DNA from: Spirosoma aerolatum
GTDB lineage: Bacteria > Bacteroidota > Bacteroidia > Cytophagales > Spirosomataceae
Direction of reading: 5' to 3'
NCBI RefSeq assembly: GCF_002056795.1
Contig: NZ_CP020104.1
Location: forward strand, 5,899,501-5,963,500
Length of the DNA: 64,000 nt
Under the pieces are notes generated by a model. It had not been told where the DNA came from, searched no databases, and worked only from the letters and a program-made list of their open reading frames with translations. The position numbers and the translations under genes are program-made. Shown here one piece after another: positions 9,401 through 20,300 of this stretch (positions are counted from its first letter, which is position 1; each line of letters opens with the position of its first letter).

Positions 9401-10159
9401 CGATACGACTCCCTTTGCGAAATCCTGTACATCCGATTGGCGAATCTGATACCCTTCCACGCCACTAACACTATTCCACCGAACGCCTATGGTACTGGTT
9501 GTTTTGCCTGTTACGCTCAAACCACTTGGCACATCAGGGGAAGCATCCTGTGTTTTAGCCTGTGCGGTCACCCAATCCGATTCAAGCAAGATTTCACTCT
9601 CCAGATACGACTTCTTCAATCGGAAATAATATAGGGTAGCGGGGTCCAGAGCATCAATCGTGTTAGTGTTACTGGAAGCCTCAAAGGATTTCCGGGTTAC
9701 ATTGCTGAAGTTCGCCGTTTTGCTGTATTCAAGTACTGTAGGCTTATCGCTTTTCCAGCTCAACTTGATCTGGGTAGGCGAGGTAGTCGTCGCTTCAAAA
9801 CCTGTTGGCGTTTCTGGTTTCGGCAATGAGTTGGTCGTCGCTTCGGCACTGGCATAGGTAGGTGACAGTTTCGATTTGTATTCGGCCTGAATTCGATAGT
9901 AATACTTCGTACCGGGCTGTAGCTTTGTATCACTATGCGACCGAGCTGTAGCCTCTTTTTCAGCAAGATTACTAAACGACCTATTGTCGGTAGATCGCAA
10001 AATCACAAATTTCTCAACCGTAACCCCATTATGGGTCCAGACTAGGTCAATCTGGCTAGTCGAAATTGCTTTGGCTGAAAAAGCGGTTGGTGCTACCTGG
10101 GCAGAGACAGATAGACTCAGTACACCAATCAGCATCAGCGTTAGATACAGGCGTTTCAT
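6407..10159 (-). CDS. Twelve-repeat fibronectin type III protein with T9SS sorting domain
   Basis: A 1250-residue exported protein. Residues 1-20 are a signal peptide ending VSA-Q. By eye there are 12 Fn3 repeats of about 95 residues, each starting with a P-x-x-P-like linker and a Q-I-x-L-x-W strand and holding the Y-Y-x-R-x-x-A strand. The last 75 residues (starting MYPNPV, with LPAGMYFIQLET and ending FVKQ) are a type A T9SS C-terminal sorting domain, so the protein should cross the outer membrane and be attached to, or released from, the surface. No catalytic domain is visible; a stalk or adhesin-like role fits. It is the fifth of six minus-strand genes, with a 12-base gap to the gene before and 4 bases to the gene after. 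Confidence 0.9.
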   Translation of the reverse strand: MKRLYLTLMLIGVLSLSVSAQVAPTAFSAKAISTSQIDLVWTHNGVTVEKFVILRSTDNRSFSNLAEKEATARSHSDTKLQPGTKYYYRIQAEYKSKLSPTYASAEATTNSLPKPETPTGFEATTTSPTQIKLSWKSDKPTVLEYSKTANFSNVTRKSFEASSNTNTIDALDPATLYYFRLKKSYLESEILLESDWVTAQAKTQDASPDVPSGLSVTGKTTSTIGVRWNSVSGVEGYQIRQSDVQDFAKGVVSADLGADKITHTFDKLLSGHTYYIQIRAKNTINKTDYWSDWSGTVLATTDNTLPEAPANLKAVAKAPTQVEVTWDDQSTNETKFTISRSDQSSDGPWVGVGEVAANSKTFIDNGVLAGKTYYYQVCAVNSAGSACARFGKVATPLPVPETPGKLLVTLDGTNALLSWEDKTAYETGYEIERKDNNGAFSRIYTSGPFSGTGTFLDSKLTNGSMYCYRVRAVNSAGNSGYSNEACLTVLPKAPNAPTNVQLALISINQVDVSWTDGGGATAFEVQRAEGTGGFVELANVNAPLTTYQDRTVKTGKTYSYRINASNNGGSTLSESKSISIPAIPAAPTYTLTVLSSAQIRVDYLNNAGSNATFLELQYALDQNFTNGLSGQTLQVTGTTVTISSLQANTRYYFRLRASNNSVPSTPLASDWVYLEATTLPVKPTLPIAPTNLKLTGTPDGKQIAINWTDMSENETGFMIEYAGNAGFSNPTSVSVSTNTTNYTITDLQSCQTYYVRIAAVKGADYSPWNTGQIELKPVLPTKPISLTSTVVSSSQINLSWKYTTNTEESFELEFASNSSYLNSTKRELLKTSRSEMLVGLNSATTYWFRLKARNCAGDQGWVSDSAKTTEPSVITLAAPTALTAMAVSGTQINVGWQDNATNETGYELQYSTEAVFTTITQSYTLAAGVVRYSLIGLEPGITYYIRVRAVNGDAKSSWLTSSTTTLTVPLTPTNLVARLISGNQIELTWDAKGYSEIQLTLIRIRQNDAGAEIERTESIETITGTDLKRYLDQAITPTTNRCCYLIRAKNAVGYSNWTNEVCVSLPVSQTGLPAPTNLQFETGSPVYNQLNLKWNDASSTETGFEVWQSIDGQVIWRRVAELAANTTTYSDRGLRSGLLYHYRVRAVQSNLTSPWSNTIASPAPLVNASSSLPVEWIMYPNPVTEALWFSRLPLEPITMQIRNQAGSIVIEKTMSNASVQSVDVRSLPAGMYFIQLETRSHQYSTRFVKQ

Positions 10160-10171
10160 GATGGATCGTAT

Positions 10172-12274
10172 TTATTTTGACAGTAAGCTCAACCCGCTCG
10201 TCGGTTGACTTTGAACAGCAGCAGCTACACGAAACTGATTTGAAAAATAGGCCGGCCCATCAGACCGAAATACGCGTATCGACTGACCGTTAAGCAAATA
10301 CGTAGTCGTGGATTTGCCTTCAACCAGCATGATATAATGCACATCCCTGATGGTTCTTTTATCGGAAGAAAGCCGTCCGATTATAACCACCCGATTGGTG
10401 TAAGATAAATTGTTGGTAGTACCGGTTAAGGCCATGCAGATTCTGAACACATCATCGTGGCCACTTACCTCAGTCCAGAGCGAGTTGCCGCTCAAAATCA
10501 AATTCGGGTTGCTCGCATCATCATACTGCTTGATATCCACTTTTAGCTTCCCGTCTGGGTAGGTGAACCGAAGCCGTAGTTTGCCAAAATGCTCATCAAG
10601 GTAGATTTTATCCTGGCTCCGATTAGATGAATGCAGGACTGGAGTAAACTCAAAAACGCTACCATTGATAAACCCTGGCGGGTTAGTTCCGTCGCCATCG
10701 GCCAGTGCAGTAAATCCACTTAATTGTTTTTTGGCAACCTGATCTATAATTACCTGCGGAATGCAGGTTCCGGGAGGTGGTGGAGCGTTTGACGCAGTGG
10801 TTGAATCCGGAATTTGTCCACCATTACAAAGTACGCCCTGGAATACCGTACTCGTTCCTTGCGGTATCACAATTTTTCCGTCTGTAAATAGCGAATTGTT
10901 AAAGCTATCATCAGGAAGCGACCACTTACTCGGAATTTTGTCAACTCGTTTCAGCAGCAGTATGGTTGCCAGCGAAAGATTCTGCTTATTTTCTTTGATA
11001 TACTGCTCGACTTCCTCTTTTAACGAGGAGAGCAGTGTAATTTCAAACGTGGCTTTCGGTTCGAGCTCGATGTAGTTGGACATAGATACCCCATTGCCAC
11101 TTGTCGAGCAGGTATATTTAGCCCCGTAGCATATACCCAGAATCATTACAATATTTGTAGGCGCTGAAAATAATTTGATGGCAAAAAAATTAAGCTGCCC
11201 AATATTGATTTTGATCGTTGGCGTTAGGCAGATTTTGAAATCGAGTTCAATGGTTCCTTGATTGAGGACGATCCACTCACCCTCCTGTGAAGGCAGCGGC
11301 TCAATATCTCTGGGGGCAGCATCGCCATCCCTATATTCCTTTCCCCATCGAAATCGAATCGTTTTGTCTGCAATTTTGCCGTCAGCTTTTATAGTGCCTT
11401 TTGCAGACAAGTTGAGAGGGAGCTCAAACTGACCGGCAATATTGATAAACAGGCCACTTTCACCTACTGGTATATTTATTTCACCTAAGTCGAAAGGCGG
11501 TATCAGGGGAACTGGAACATCAACATTGATCTCACCTTCTAACTTTGTAGTCGCCTTAAAGCTATCTTCAAGAGCAAAGCTGAAACCCAGATAATTCATT
11601 CGCTGTAATTCAGGGTTGTCCGGATTTTGCGCATTGCCATAATCAATATCAAATGTAAACTCTGCTTTTAGTTGGTTTTCGAACGATAGTTTACCATTCT
11701 GGGAAGCATTAACTTTAATACCTTTATCATCAACTACTTTAATGGCCGATTTATTAATCTCAATGTCCTGCTTTTGATTAGTAGTGATGTAATTTCTTTT
11801 GACAAATAATTTTAAGTATTTAAAAAGCCCGGTCGGCCCTGTCAACGGAGGGAATTTAGAACTGTAATAAAGAGTAGTAATAACCCCGTTGTTTGCGTCG
11901 CGAATACAGTTTGCATCCTGCGAAAGGGCTACGGCTGGCAACCCTGTCAACCCCGAAAAACCAACTATCTTATTAGCAGTCAGAATATTACCAGGACAGT
12001 CGTTGGCAGCCACCCGCCCACCTCGTAAATCCACCCGATTTTTAAATCGTATATCTCCTTTCAATACAATTTGATTTTCTGTAACAGAAAGAATCTCTAC
12101 ACTCGAACTATCAATAACAAAAACATTATCATTCAGTACCGGATTACCGACTATTGTTACGGTTGCATCTTGACTACGATAGGTCACTGGCTCTGGATCC
12201 AGATTCGCAACCCGACATTCCTGATGAAGGCCCATCAAGCTAAGAGCCAGGGCAATGGCAACTAGTTTTCGCAT
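10172..12274 (-). CDS. Secreted beta-rich protein of unknown function (700 aa)
   Basis: A 700-residue protein with an N-terminal signal (residues 1-19); Cys20 follows HQE, which is not a good lipobox, so lipidation is uncertain. The rest has no recognised family. The middle (about 170-420) is dominated by alternating polar and hydrophobic strands with several cysteines (Cys-rich GICYGAKYTCST near 385). One short helical stretch, LKEEVEQYIKENKQNL, follows near residue 420. The C-terminal 230 residues look like a separate beta domain (LDEHFGKLRLRFTY, then a strand-rich region). There is no T9SS sorting domain. Its texture resembles the 2054-residue protein of the same operon, and the gaps of 12 bases on both sides support joint function. 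Confidence 0.8.
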   Translation of the reverse strand: MRKLVAIALALSLMGLHQECRVANLDPEPVTYRSQDATVTIVGNPVLNDNVFVIDSSSVEILSVTENQIVLKGDIRFKNRVDLRGGRVAANDCPGNILTANKIVGFSGLTGLPAVALSQDANCIRDANNGVITTLYYSSKFPPLTGPTGLFKYLKLFVKRNYITTNQKQDIEINKSAIKVVDDKGIKVNASQNGKLSFENQLKAEFTFDIDYGNAQNPDNPELQRMNYLGFSFALEDSFKATTKLEGEINVDVPVPLIPPFDLGEINIPVGESGLFINIAGQFELPLNLSAKGTIKADGKIADKTIRFRWGKEYRDGDAAPRDIEPLPSQEGEWIVLNQGTIELDFKICLTPTIKINIGQLNFFAIKLFSAPTNIVMILGICYGAKYTCSTSGNGVSMSNYIELEPKATFEITLLSSLKEEVEQYIKENKQNLSLATILLLKRVDKIPSKWSLPDDSFNNSLFTDGKIVIPQGTSTVFQGVLCNGGQIPDSTTASNAPPPPGTCIPQVIIDQVAKKQLSGFTALADGDGTNPPGFINGSVFEFTPVLHSSNRSQDKIYLDEHFGKLRLRFTYPDGKLKVDIKQYDDASNPNLILSGNSLWTEVSGHDDVFRICMALTGTTNNLSYTNRVVIIGRLSSDKRTIRDVHYIMLVEGKSTTTYLLNGQSIRVFRSDGPAYFSNQFRVAAAVQSQPTSGLSLLSK

Positions 12275-12286
12275 GGCTGTGGATGG

Positions 12287-14383
12287 TTAAGGGATATGAA
12301 CGATTATTCCTTCACTCAGTCGGCTTTGCTTTCCGGATGCCAGTACCGTTTTGGCTACATAGGCATAACGGCCCTGGGGCAGAGACGTATCGTAGATATC
12401 CGACCGGCTCGATTCGGCGGCACCCACTTGTACGAGTGGACCGTTGTTCTGACTACGGTAAATGACGATGCGATAGGGTGCGGGGCTCTTTACCGTCCAG
12501 GTCAGGTAAGTAGCTTTTCGAGCTTCGTCGTAACGAGCCTGTATCACAGGCATATCGACAGGATAAACCGACCCCATGGGCCGCCCCGTTCGGCTCGGCG
12601 AACGCTCCGACTCAAGACCACTGTTGTCTACGACCTGTACAGAATACGCATAAGAGCGCCCTTCCTGCACATTTTTGTCGAGGTATTCACGGGTCGATAA
12701 CGCATTCCGATTAAACGTTTGTACCAAAACCCAGTTCCCATTTATCTCGCGTCGGTAGAGCCGATAAGCTGCTACATCCTCACTTGGGCTGGTTTGCCAG
12801 CGTACCAGCACGTCGGTTTCGCGATTAACGATCTCGGTTACTAAAGGAGCCACTGGCCGTACGACATCTGGCCGATTTACTACTAACGGCTTTGAGAAAG
12901 CAGAATGGTTATAATGTTGATCGACAGCCACAACGCGGTAAAAGATTTGCCTGGTCAGCGTTCGCAGCGTAATGGTATCCCGGAATACACTGTCTGTCAG
13001 GGTGTAGTGTGTACGCTGCGAAAAGGCTTGATCGGGATTGTGGGCATAAAATACTTTGTAGCCCTGTATATCCCGCTCTGCGTTCCGGCGCCAGCGTAAT
13101 GTAACATAACCGACTCCTTTTACCGTATCAACCCTGGCAATAAGGCCCGTTGGCGGATCAGGCGGAATACTGTCGCCCATGGTTACATAAGCGGGTATCG
13201 ATGGGTGTTCATTTCCCGCTGTATCTACTGCTACAACGATATAGTGGTTTGTTCCGTTGGGGTCAGCGTCGAAATCAGTGAACGTACGCTCTGTTTTAGG
13301 AAGCAAGGTTAGGCCATTCCGTATCAACAGACGTTTGTAACTTCCGCGTAATGCATTAGCCCGGCTTACATAAAAGCCCCGCAGATCGCCTTCGACAGGT
13401 TCCTGTTTCCAACTTAGCCGTACACGTTTTCCACCAATATGACGTGCCGTTTCGACAAGAGGAGCAGCAGGCGGAGTCAGATCACGACCCATTCCCAAAA
13501 TCACATAAGGACTGGTGATCCATTCACCAAAAGGGTTCATACCAACCAGTCGATACGAATAGGGCCGGTAATTGGTCGATACTGAATCTTGAAAGTTCAT
13601 GACTGGTACCGACGCATCAGTATAGAGCAAAGGTGATTTCGTTAGCCGATGAAACGTTTTTCCATCGTCCGAGCGCTCAAGATGATACAGTACAAACTGT
13701 CGACTAATAAGTCGAGCTGGCCAGGATAACAGAACAGTCCGCTCCTGCCCTTCGGCTGTAAGCTGTGGAGGCACAGGTTGTTCAGATGGCCGATAGGTAG
13801 AAATTGTTACTATGGCGGTATCGGCATAACGTTTCTGAGCCACAGGGAGGAGCGGATATATCCGATAAACATACTGTTTGTTCCGTCGGGCCGATGGATC
13901 AATTAAACCAAGCCCAAGGCTTCGGGCAGTCTGATGCGACCGAAAAGCAGCTAATGAAACCATCAGATGCTGAAATGATTGATGATTGGCATCCTGGCTA
14001 CCCGTCCTGTCCGTTCCAGTGGGCTTGGCATTGGCAAGAGCCTGTTGAGCGGCCAATGCACCTACGTCGGTAGTCGGGTTGATCGACGACGGCAATAGCG
14101 GGCTGGCCGTTACGGGTGTAAACGGAGTTAATTGATTGTTAATCCGTTCTGCTCGTTCGATACGATACCCATACTGGCTATAAAGCTGCCAACGGGCCGG
14201 GCGAACAGGCATCCACAAAAGCCGAACCGTATCGGCGCGATACTGATGCCAGGTTGCTAGTTGAACTACGGGCAGTTTCAGTTGTGATGGTCTTGCCTGC
14301 GTCGGCCTGTGCTGAGCAAGAATACCCTTCGATAAAAGGCATACAAAGAGCAATAAACGATAAGTATATTGAGCGTACATCAT
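12287..14383 (-). CDS. Secreted protein with about six fibronectin type III-like repeats
   Basis: A 698-residue protein with a signal peptide ending ILA-Q at about residue 24 (a second ATG at 14380 would shorten it by one residue). About six Fn3-like units follow, beginning near residues 35, 205, 305, 400, 505 and 605 by eye, each with an L-x-W strand and a YRxxAVD-type strand. Between units 1 and 2 is an extra segment of roughly 80 residues. The sequence ends directly after the last repeat, without a T9SS sorting domain, in contrast to the 1250-residue partner. It probably forms an elongated periplasmic or surface rod. Gaps to neighbours are 12 and 15 bases. Confidence 0.85.
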   Translation of the reverse strand: MMYAQYTYRLLLFVCLLSKGILAQHRPTQARPSQLKLPVVQLATWHQYRADTVRLLWMPVRPARWQLYSQYGYRIERAERINNQLTPFTPVTASPLLPSSINPTTDVGALAAQQALANAKPTGTDRTGSQDANHQSFQHLMVSLAAFRSHQTARSLGLGLIDPSARRNKQYVYRIYPLLPVAQKRYADTAIVTISTYRPSEQPVPPQLTAEGQERTVLLSWPARLISRQFVLYHLERSDDGKTFHRLTKSPLLYTDASVPVMNFQDSVSTNYRPYSYRLVGMNPFGEWITSPYVILGMGRDLTPPAAPLVETARHIGGKRVRLSWKQEPVEGDLRGFYVSRANALRGSYKRLLIRNGLTLLPKTERTFTDFDADPNGTNHYIVVAVDTAGNEHPSIPAYVTMGDSIPPDPPTGLIARVDTVKGVGYVTLRWRRNAERDIQGYKVFYAHNPDQAFSQRTHYTLTDSVFRDTITLRTLTRQIFYRVVAVDQHYNHSAFSKPLVVNRPDVVRPVAPLVTEIVNRETDVLVRWQTSPSEDVAAYRLYRREINGNWVLVQTFNRNALSTREYLDKNVQEGRSYAYSVQVVDNSGLESERSPSRTGRPMGSVYPVDMPVIQARYDEARKATYLTWTVKSPAPYRIVIYRSQNNGPLVQVGAAESSRSDIYDTSLPQGRYAYVAKTVLASGKQSRLSEGIIVHIP

Positions 14384-14398
14384 AAATGCTGATGATTT

Positions 14399-17300
14399 TT
14401 ATCTGATTGTATTTACGGTAGTAGCCGCCCGATTTATAGTAGTAGCTGCCCGACTAACCGTTTGTTGAGTAGTAACTATAGCCTGATTAAGGCGCTGTTG
14501 AGCATTCTCGTAACCTTCGTAATTGATGGTCAATGGCGTTGCGGTAAGGCCATCACGTTTATTGTAGACATTGATTCCGTCGGTAACCTTAACCCAATAT
14601 TCCAGGCTAGGATAACTATAGGTCAGTCGAACCGTGTAGTTTTCGGCAGGCGGGTCGACCAACTCAATGCCAACCTCCTGAGCAACTTCTCGTAGATACT
14701 GATTAAACTCGAAGCCTACTATCAAGCGATTGTTACTTGTCCGGAAACTAACCCGTGGCAGCAAGGCAGGATCATTGCCCAGTATTTGCAAACTATTTTC
14801 GATAATGACTCTACGAGACAGATTTTCGGAAGTGCTACCACTCTGATTGACAAGCTGCGCCTTTTTCTGTTGAAACAGCGTACGAACTTGCTGGTACCAG
14901 GGGGTATTGATTAGGACTCTGGCTTCAATAGCCGGTTGAAGCCAATCTCGACCATCGCTTATGAGTGGGTTACCAGGCCCGATATCGATGGAATCCCAGC
15001 CCTCGTCCGATGAAAAAATTGATGTCATACTCCAGTCACCGTTTGATCGAAAAGGGCTTACACGAGTGGCTGCTATTTTCTCGGCAAACGTGCTGTATTT
15101 ACTGGTACAGAAGCCGTATTCGTAAATTCGTATAGCCTTTTCCTGTAAAGTTGGAGACGAGTTACCGGTAACAGTCTGTCCATTTACTCCGAGCCCTTGC
15201 ACCGTGTTGACTAACCCTGCCCGTTGAACGATCAATCGAGGAGTCGCTATTTTCCAGAACTCCAATCGTAAGGCCCGGCTCGTGGGTAATTGGGGTAATT
15301 TAAACACCAGCGCTCCCCGGTTATTGGGCATAGATCGTACTTCGAAAGAAACCTCACCTATCAGCGTTTCGCCATCCTTAATTCGTACCACATTTTTTAC
15401 TGTATATTGACTGCTATGTAGATCGGCAAATAGCTGCCTTATCTCAAAATGGGTGTGATTCAGCATCACAAACCGCTCATCATTACTACCCTCGTTGGGC
15501 AGATAGAACTGTTGTCCAGCAGCCGGATAACTAAAAAGTACCTCCGCAGCCGATATGTGGTAATCCGTTTCGCGTATTGTGAGCGATACGATCTGTTCAT
15601 TATAAAATTCGGTATCACGCCAGTCGTCACGACCGGGACCTGTTTTATCCTGTACGACAAACCGAACTTTGAACCTGACGAGTCCACCCGCAATCAGACG
15701 TTGATTGGCGTCGGGCGCAAATACATATTCATTTTCGCTAAGACGCTCCGTAACGGTAAGTGGAATTGCTGAACCATTAGCACGAGAAAGTGTATAGGAT
15801 TTTAGCAACCACCGGCGTCTGATAACCTGTTGATTTCGAGGATTGTACCACTCAAAGTATTGGTAAATAGGCTTATTGAGCCGAACAATGATAGGTTGGC
15901 CACTTTCGATAGAATCGCCAGGCATAACCTGCGCAATGATCGGATCAGTACCAGCGCTACGATTTTCGTCGATTGCTCCCGGACTGCATGGAGTTCCTGC
16001 CTTAAAAGGGAATTGCGTTACGGCAGGTGTTCCATCACTGTTTTCATCATCTAAAACGGCATCAACGGCTAAGCCCAATCCCCAAAAAATACCGTAAGCT
16101 GCGTTTTGGATAGTGCTATTGGTAAGCTCTATTTTACCATCGATCCAGCTTGGATTAGGCCCACCAAAGTCAGCTATAAACATCGCATTGACTCTAACAA
16201 TGTCATACAGGTTATCATTAAAATTAAACTGAAGCGAGCCATCAGCATAGGCAAATGCCTGCCCACGCCCATAGAAGTTGTTGATTCCAAAAGTTCCTCC
16301 CGATCCAACGCACGAAGCAGCACCGGTATAGCGTAACAAAGCCGCATCAAAGCCTGCACTTACGTTCACTCCGGCACGGAATCCCAAAAACCAGTCGGTC
16401 TGGAAACCCCCGCCAATCCAGCCACCAAACGCAATGCCTCCGTGTGTCAGACTAGGGTCGGGACGACCACCCCTCGTACGATTCAACTCGGCCCGAATGT
16501 CGGGCGGTATTTTGAAATAATTGCCTTTATCGGGTGGTAGCGGAGGCAATCCATATAGGCCGTAGCTTCCCATGGCAAAATACATACCAGCACTACCCAA
16601 TCCTACATCGATACCAGGTATCATCAGGCTCACTTCCGAATAAAGGGGCATACTCTGGAGTAATCCACCGGGGTCACCATGATTGGTTGGTGACCAGGGG
16701 TTTCCATTGAAAATATACCAATCGTCGGCACCCAGATATAACGCTACCTTACCGGCCAGAAAAGGCTCATTCGATGCGGCAGGTTGCCCTTCTATAGCTA
16801 CTGTGCTGGCAGAACCAACCAGTACATTGGCTACATTGATGTACACCCGAGCAGTACCCGTCAGTTTTTTATTAACAATGTCATACATCAACCCCAGTTT
16901 TCCACGCAGCATCATCCCATCGTTGATTACCGAAAGAAAGGCGGTCTGGGGTGGTTTAATAAAGTCCATAAACCCACCTACAGCCAGAGAGTTAACCCCG
17001 CCATGGGTATTTATACTTGCCGACATTCCCATACCTCCATTGAAACCCCAGCCTCCTGCTGCCACATCTGCGCATGTCAAACCGAACATTACCTGCATAG
17101 CCCCTTCCCTGGGGACAAGCGGAAAAGCACTTAGTGGGCTACTGGAATTACAAGACCCTGCACTAGCAAAACGGTCGACCACCGCATCAATTGGTGGCAG
17201 ATTGGGGTTGTTGGCACGTAAGGCCATATTGAGTGAAAGCCCTCCGATAAAACCCGTAATTTTCAGGTATTGCCCTAGCATAAGCTGTAATCCACCCAGG

Positions 17301-20300
17301 TAGCCATCTATCGAAAAGTAGGTATATCGTTGGGTTGGATCGTCGGACCGAAGGGCTTTGCCAAAAATAGCACCTACACTTCCTTCTACGTTCAGGCCTA
17401 CACCTAGCTTGAAGGCAACACACCCCCGAAAACCATTGCCATACGTCGCATCATTTTCAATAAATTCCAGACTGCCCGATACATGGCAAACGCTTACGTC
17501 AACGTTAATCCGAATCGCTTTGAGTGCCAGTTGAATACTATCTATCCGGGGAGAGCCGTTGGTCAGCGACACTTTACCCGTCAGTTCAAGCGTTGTACCA
17601 GCTCCAAAGCCCCAGCTCTCGTTGCTTGTTTGTTGTCCATTGCACCCTCCTACCAGCATTACGTCAATAGCAAACTGCAAACCACAGCGAGCTCCTCCGA
17701 CAGCATCGAATTTCCCATCGAACAACGGAGCAATCTGGCTGATTTCAACATTGAACCCATTGAATTTATGACCGCATTCGTTTCGCTGGGGGGCGGCATT
17801 GGCAGTATTACCCACAGCAGACGTTAGAGAAACGACAAACGAGCTTTTGTCGAAACCCGTGTCCGAATCATATTTTAGCCCCGTGAATGACAGTGCCTGA
17901 AAGCTCACATCCTTCTCTGGGTCTTCGATGGTCCAGTTTCCATTCAGATTGGCCACCAACCTCGCCTTTAGTGTCGTATTGGGGTAGTTTTTTGGGGTAA
18001 ATGAGCACTCAATTGTAGAGCCCGCTGTCAATGAAAACCTGGATTTGAATGCTGCCGCCCGGATAGATACCCGCTCATCAACCAGCACATCAATCTGAAG
18101 TTTACGGGTAGGGTCGGTTGCACTCACCGTTGGGAAATAGGCCCGATAGCTAAAAGGGTCATCAAATAGCGGAAAGCGCAGCTTACCCACCAACGCAGGT
18201 GGCTGAAACTGATTATTTTCCATACTCATCCGCAATGTATCGATGGAAAACTGCCACCCTGCCAAACTTCCTGCTGAATCACCCTCAAGTTGTAGCAGAT
18301 TGGCCATGTAAGCAGTAAAAGATACACCCCCATTGAAACCTATTTTCATCCCTTTGAATCCGGCCGTAAGCGAATGGCGGGATAGTGATTGCAGGGCTAC
18401 CGGAAGACCCACGCTTACGTTACCGGCATATAGCCCCGTCCAGGTATTAATTTCAGCCGCGCTATTACCTGGGCGTTCGGCAGCAGTCAGAACCATCGTT
18501 TCAGGATTACGGCTCGACGACAGATCAAGCGCAACATCGGATAACGAAAACGTCCAGGAAGAGTCGGCCGTGAAGAAAAAAGGAGTTACGTTTGCCGACA
18601 ATAATACATCCTGAAAATTACGGAATGAAGCTCCGAACGTAGCTTTTACAAACTGATTGTCTGCTGATGTGGCTGGCGAATTAGCTATTTGACGGCTAAC
18701 CGGACGAATAAAATCATACTTGAGGGTAACTTCACCGACCAGATTGATGCGTTGAAATGTCCAGTTACAGCCAAGAGAAATACTGGTTGATCTATTCGAA
18801 ACACTACTGGAGGTCATACTGGTTTCCGTACCCTTAAAGGCCAGCTCATAGTTAGCATTCGATTCGATTGTCAGATCGCTACCGAGATAAAACGTAGTGC
18901 TATCGGCCGATAATCCTTTGGGAGACAAACACACCTGTTTAGCACCAAAATATAAGGGCTGGAGATCGCCCATACGCGGTGTTTGCAGAATCAGATTAAT
19001 ATGGGCTCTGTCGGGCAGAAACGTCATACCGAATACCCCTACTCGGAGGGGGTCGTCGCCAACCTGGGTAGCTATACCAAAAGGAAGACTAATAGCCTCA
19101 TCGCTGGTAAGCTGATCCAGAAACCGACTGGCACTTTGTAGTCCATCGAACACATCGCGAACAACGGGCAACGTACTGTAATCGATTCGAACATGCACTG
19201 CATCACCAAATGAGGCCCGAATCTCCCCAGGAATGAAACCCGCATCTTCGATAGCTTCGGCCTGCCCACCAACAGCCGTCAGCAGACCATTGATTCGACG
19301 AATTTCAAGGTTTGTAAAGCGTACGCGCACACGGCCCATTAGCCCATTATTACTAATTTTTATACTTCCCTCCCCGCTGTATTTTCCACCAGTGGGGAGT
19401 ACATTGCCGTTTACCTTAATTCGGAAATACCCCATCTTGATCCGTGTTTCGTCGGCTAAAGGCTGGCTATATGCTTCTCCCTGTGTAGTGGCTACTGTAG
19501 CCGAGGTAGAACAGGCGCAGTCGGGGATTACGGCATCAAAATCATTGTCTGGATTAACTACTGCGACAGACTGATCGTCAACTAACGCTCGCCCATATAC
19601 GAACACACAAACGGGGCTAAATCCTTTGTTGGGAAGATCGACCTGCTGCCCCATCTGGTTTTCGACCCGCACTGAAACCCCATAGCGATAGCCGAGCTGT
19701 AGCCCTGCCGTTATACCCTGACGTGGTGCGAAATGTTGTGGCAGTAAGTTTTCCTGAAACCAATATCCAACAATAGCTCCCGTAAATTCTTTTCGAACAA
19801 CTATATCCGATGCGTCGGGGTTGTCCTGCAAAGCCTGTAATACCTGATTGGCATCACGCGTATCGTTTGGTAGCAATTCAACAACGTAGAGTGTAAACTT
19901 ATAATTGCCATTGACCACCTGCCCGGGGGGGACCATCCAGTCCCAGGAAATGGGCAATTGCCAGGCAGTTAAAGCCGGATCAAAGGGTTGTAATGTATCA
20001 GGGCAGGGTACATTATTGATCGACCTCAATTGGGGAGACACCCAGGCATTAAAATCAAGAAATACGGAATTGCAAGTACGAATATCAATCAATTGCTGGT
20101 TCAGATTAACCGGAATGGTAGTAACGCAGAGTTCATACCGACCATCTGGTATAATCGTTTCAGGGTTATTAGCATAAAACTCAACCAGCGTTTTTTCCTG
20201 CCCATCCTGAAGCGTAACCGTGAATTGACTGACCGACAACTGAGCGACCAACTCCTCGGCCGTTTTCTGCACAAATTCGTTTGGCGACAGTGTAAGCGGA

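Noticed and set aside
6407..10159. Regularly spaced similar segments suggesting a CRISPR or DNA repeat array
   Set aside because: The similarity is at the protein level, from about 95-residue Fn3 domains; DNA units are not identical.
10172..12274. Lipoprotein assignment for the 700-residue protein because of Cys20
   Set aside because: The residues before the Cys (HQE) do not fit a lipobox even in relaxed form.
16683..17303. 206-codon plus-strand frame inside the giant protein gene
   Set aside because: Antisense shadow of a clearly coding minus-strand gene with signal peptide and ordered domains.
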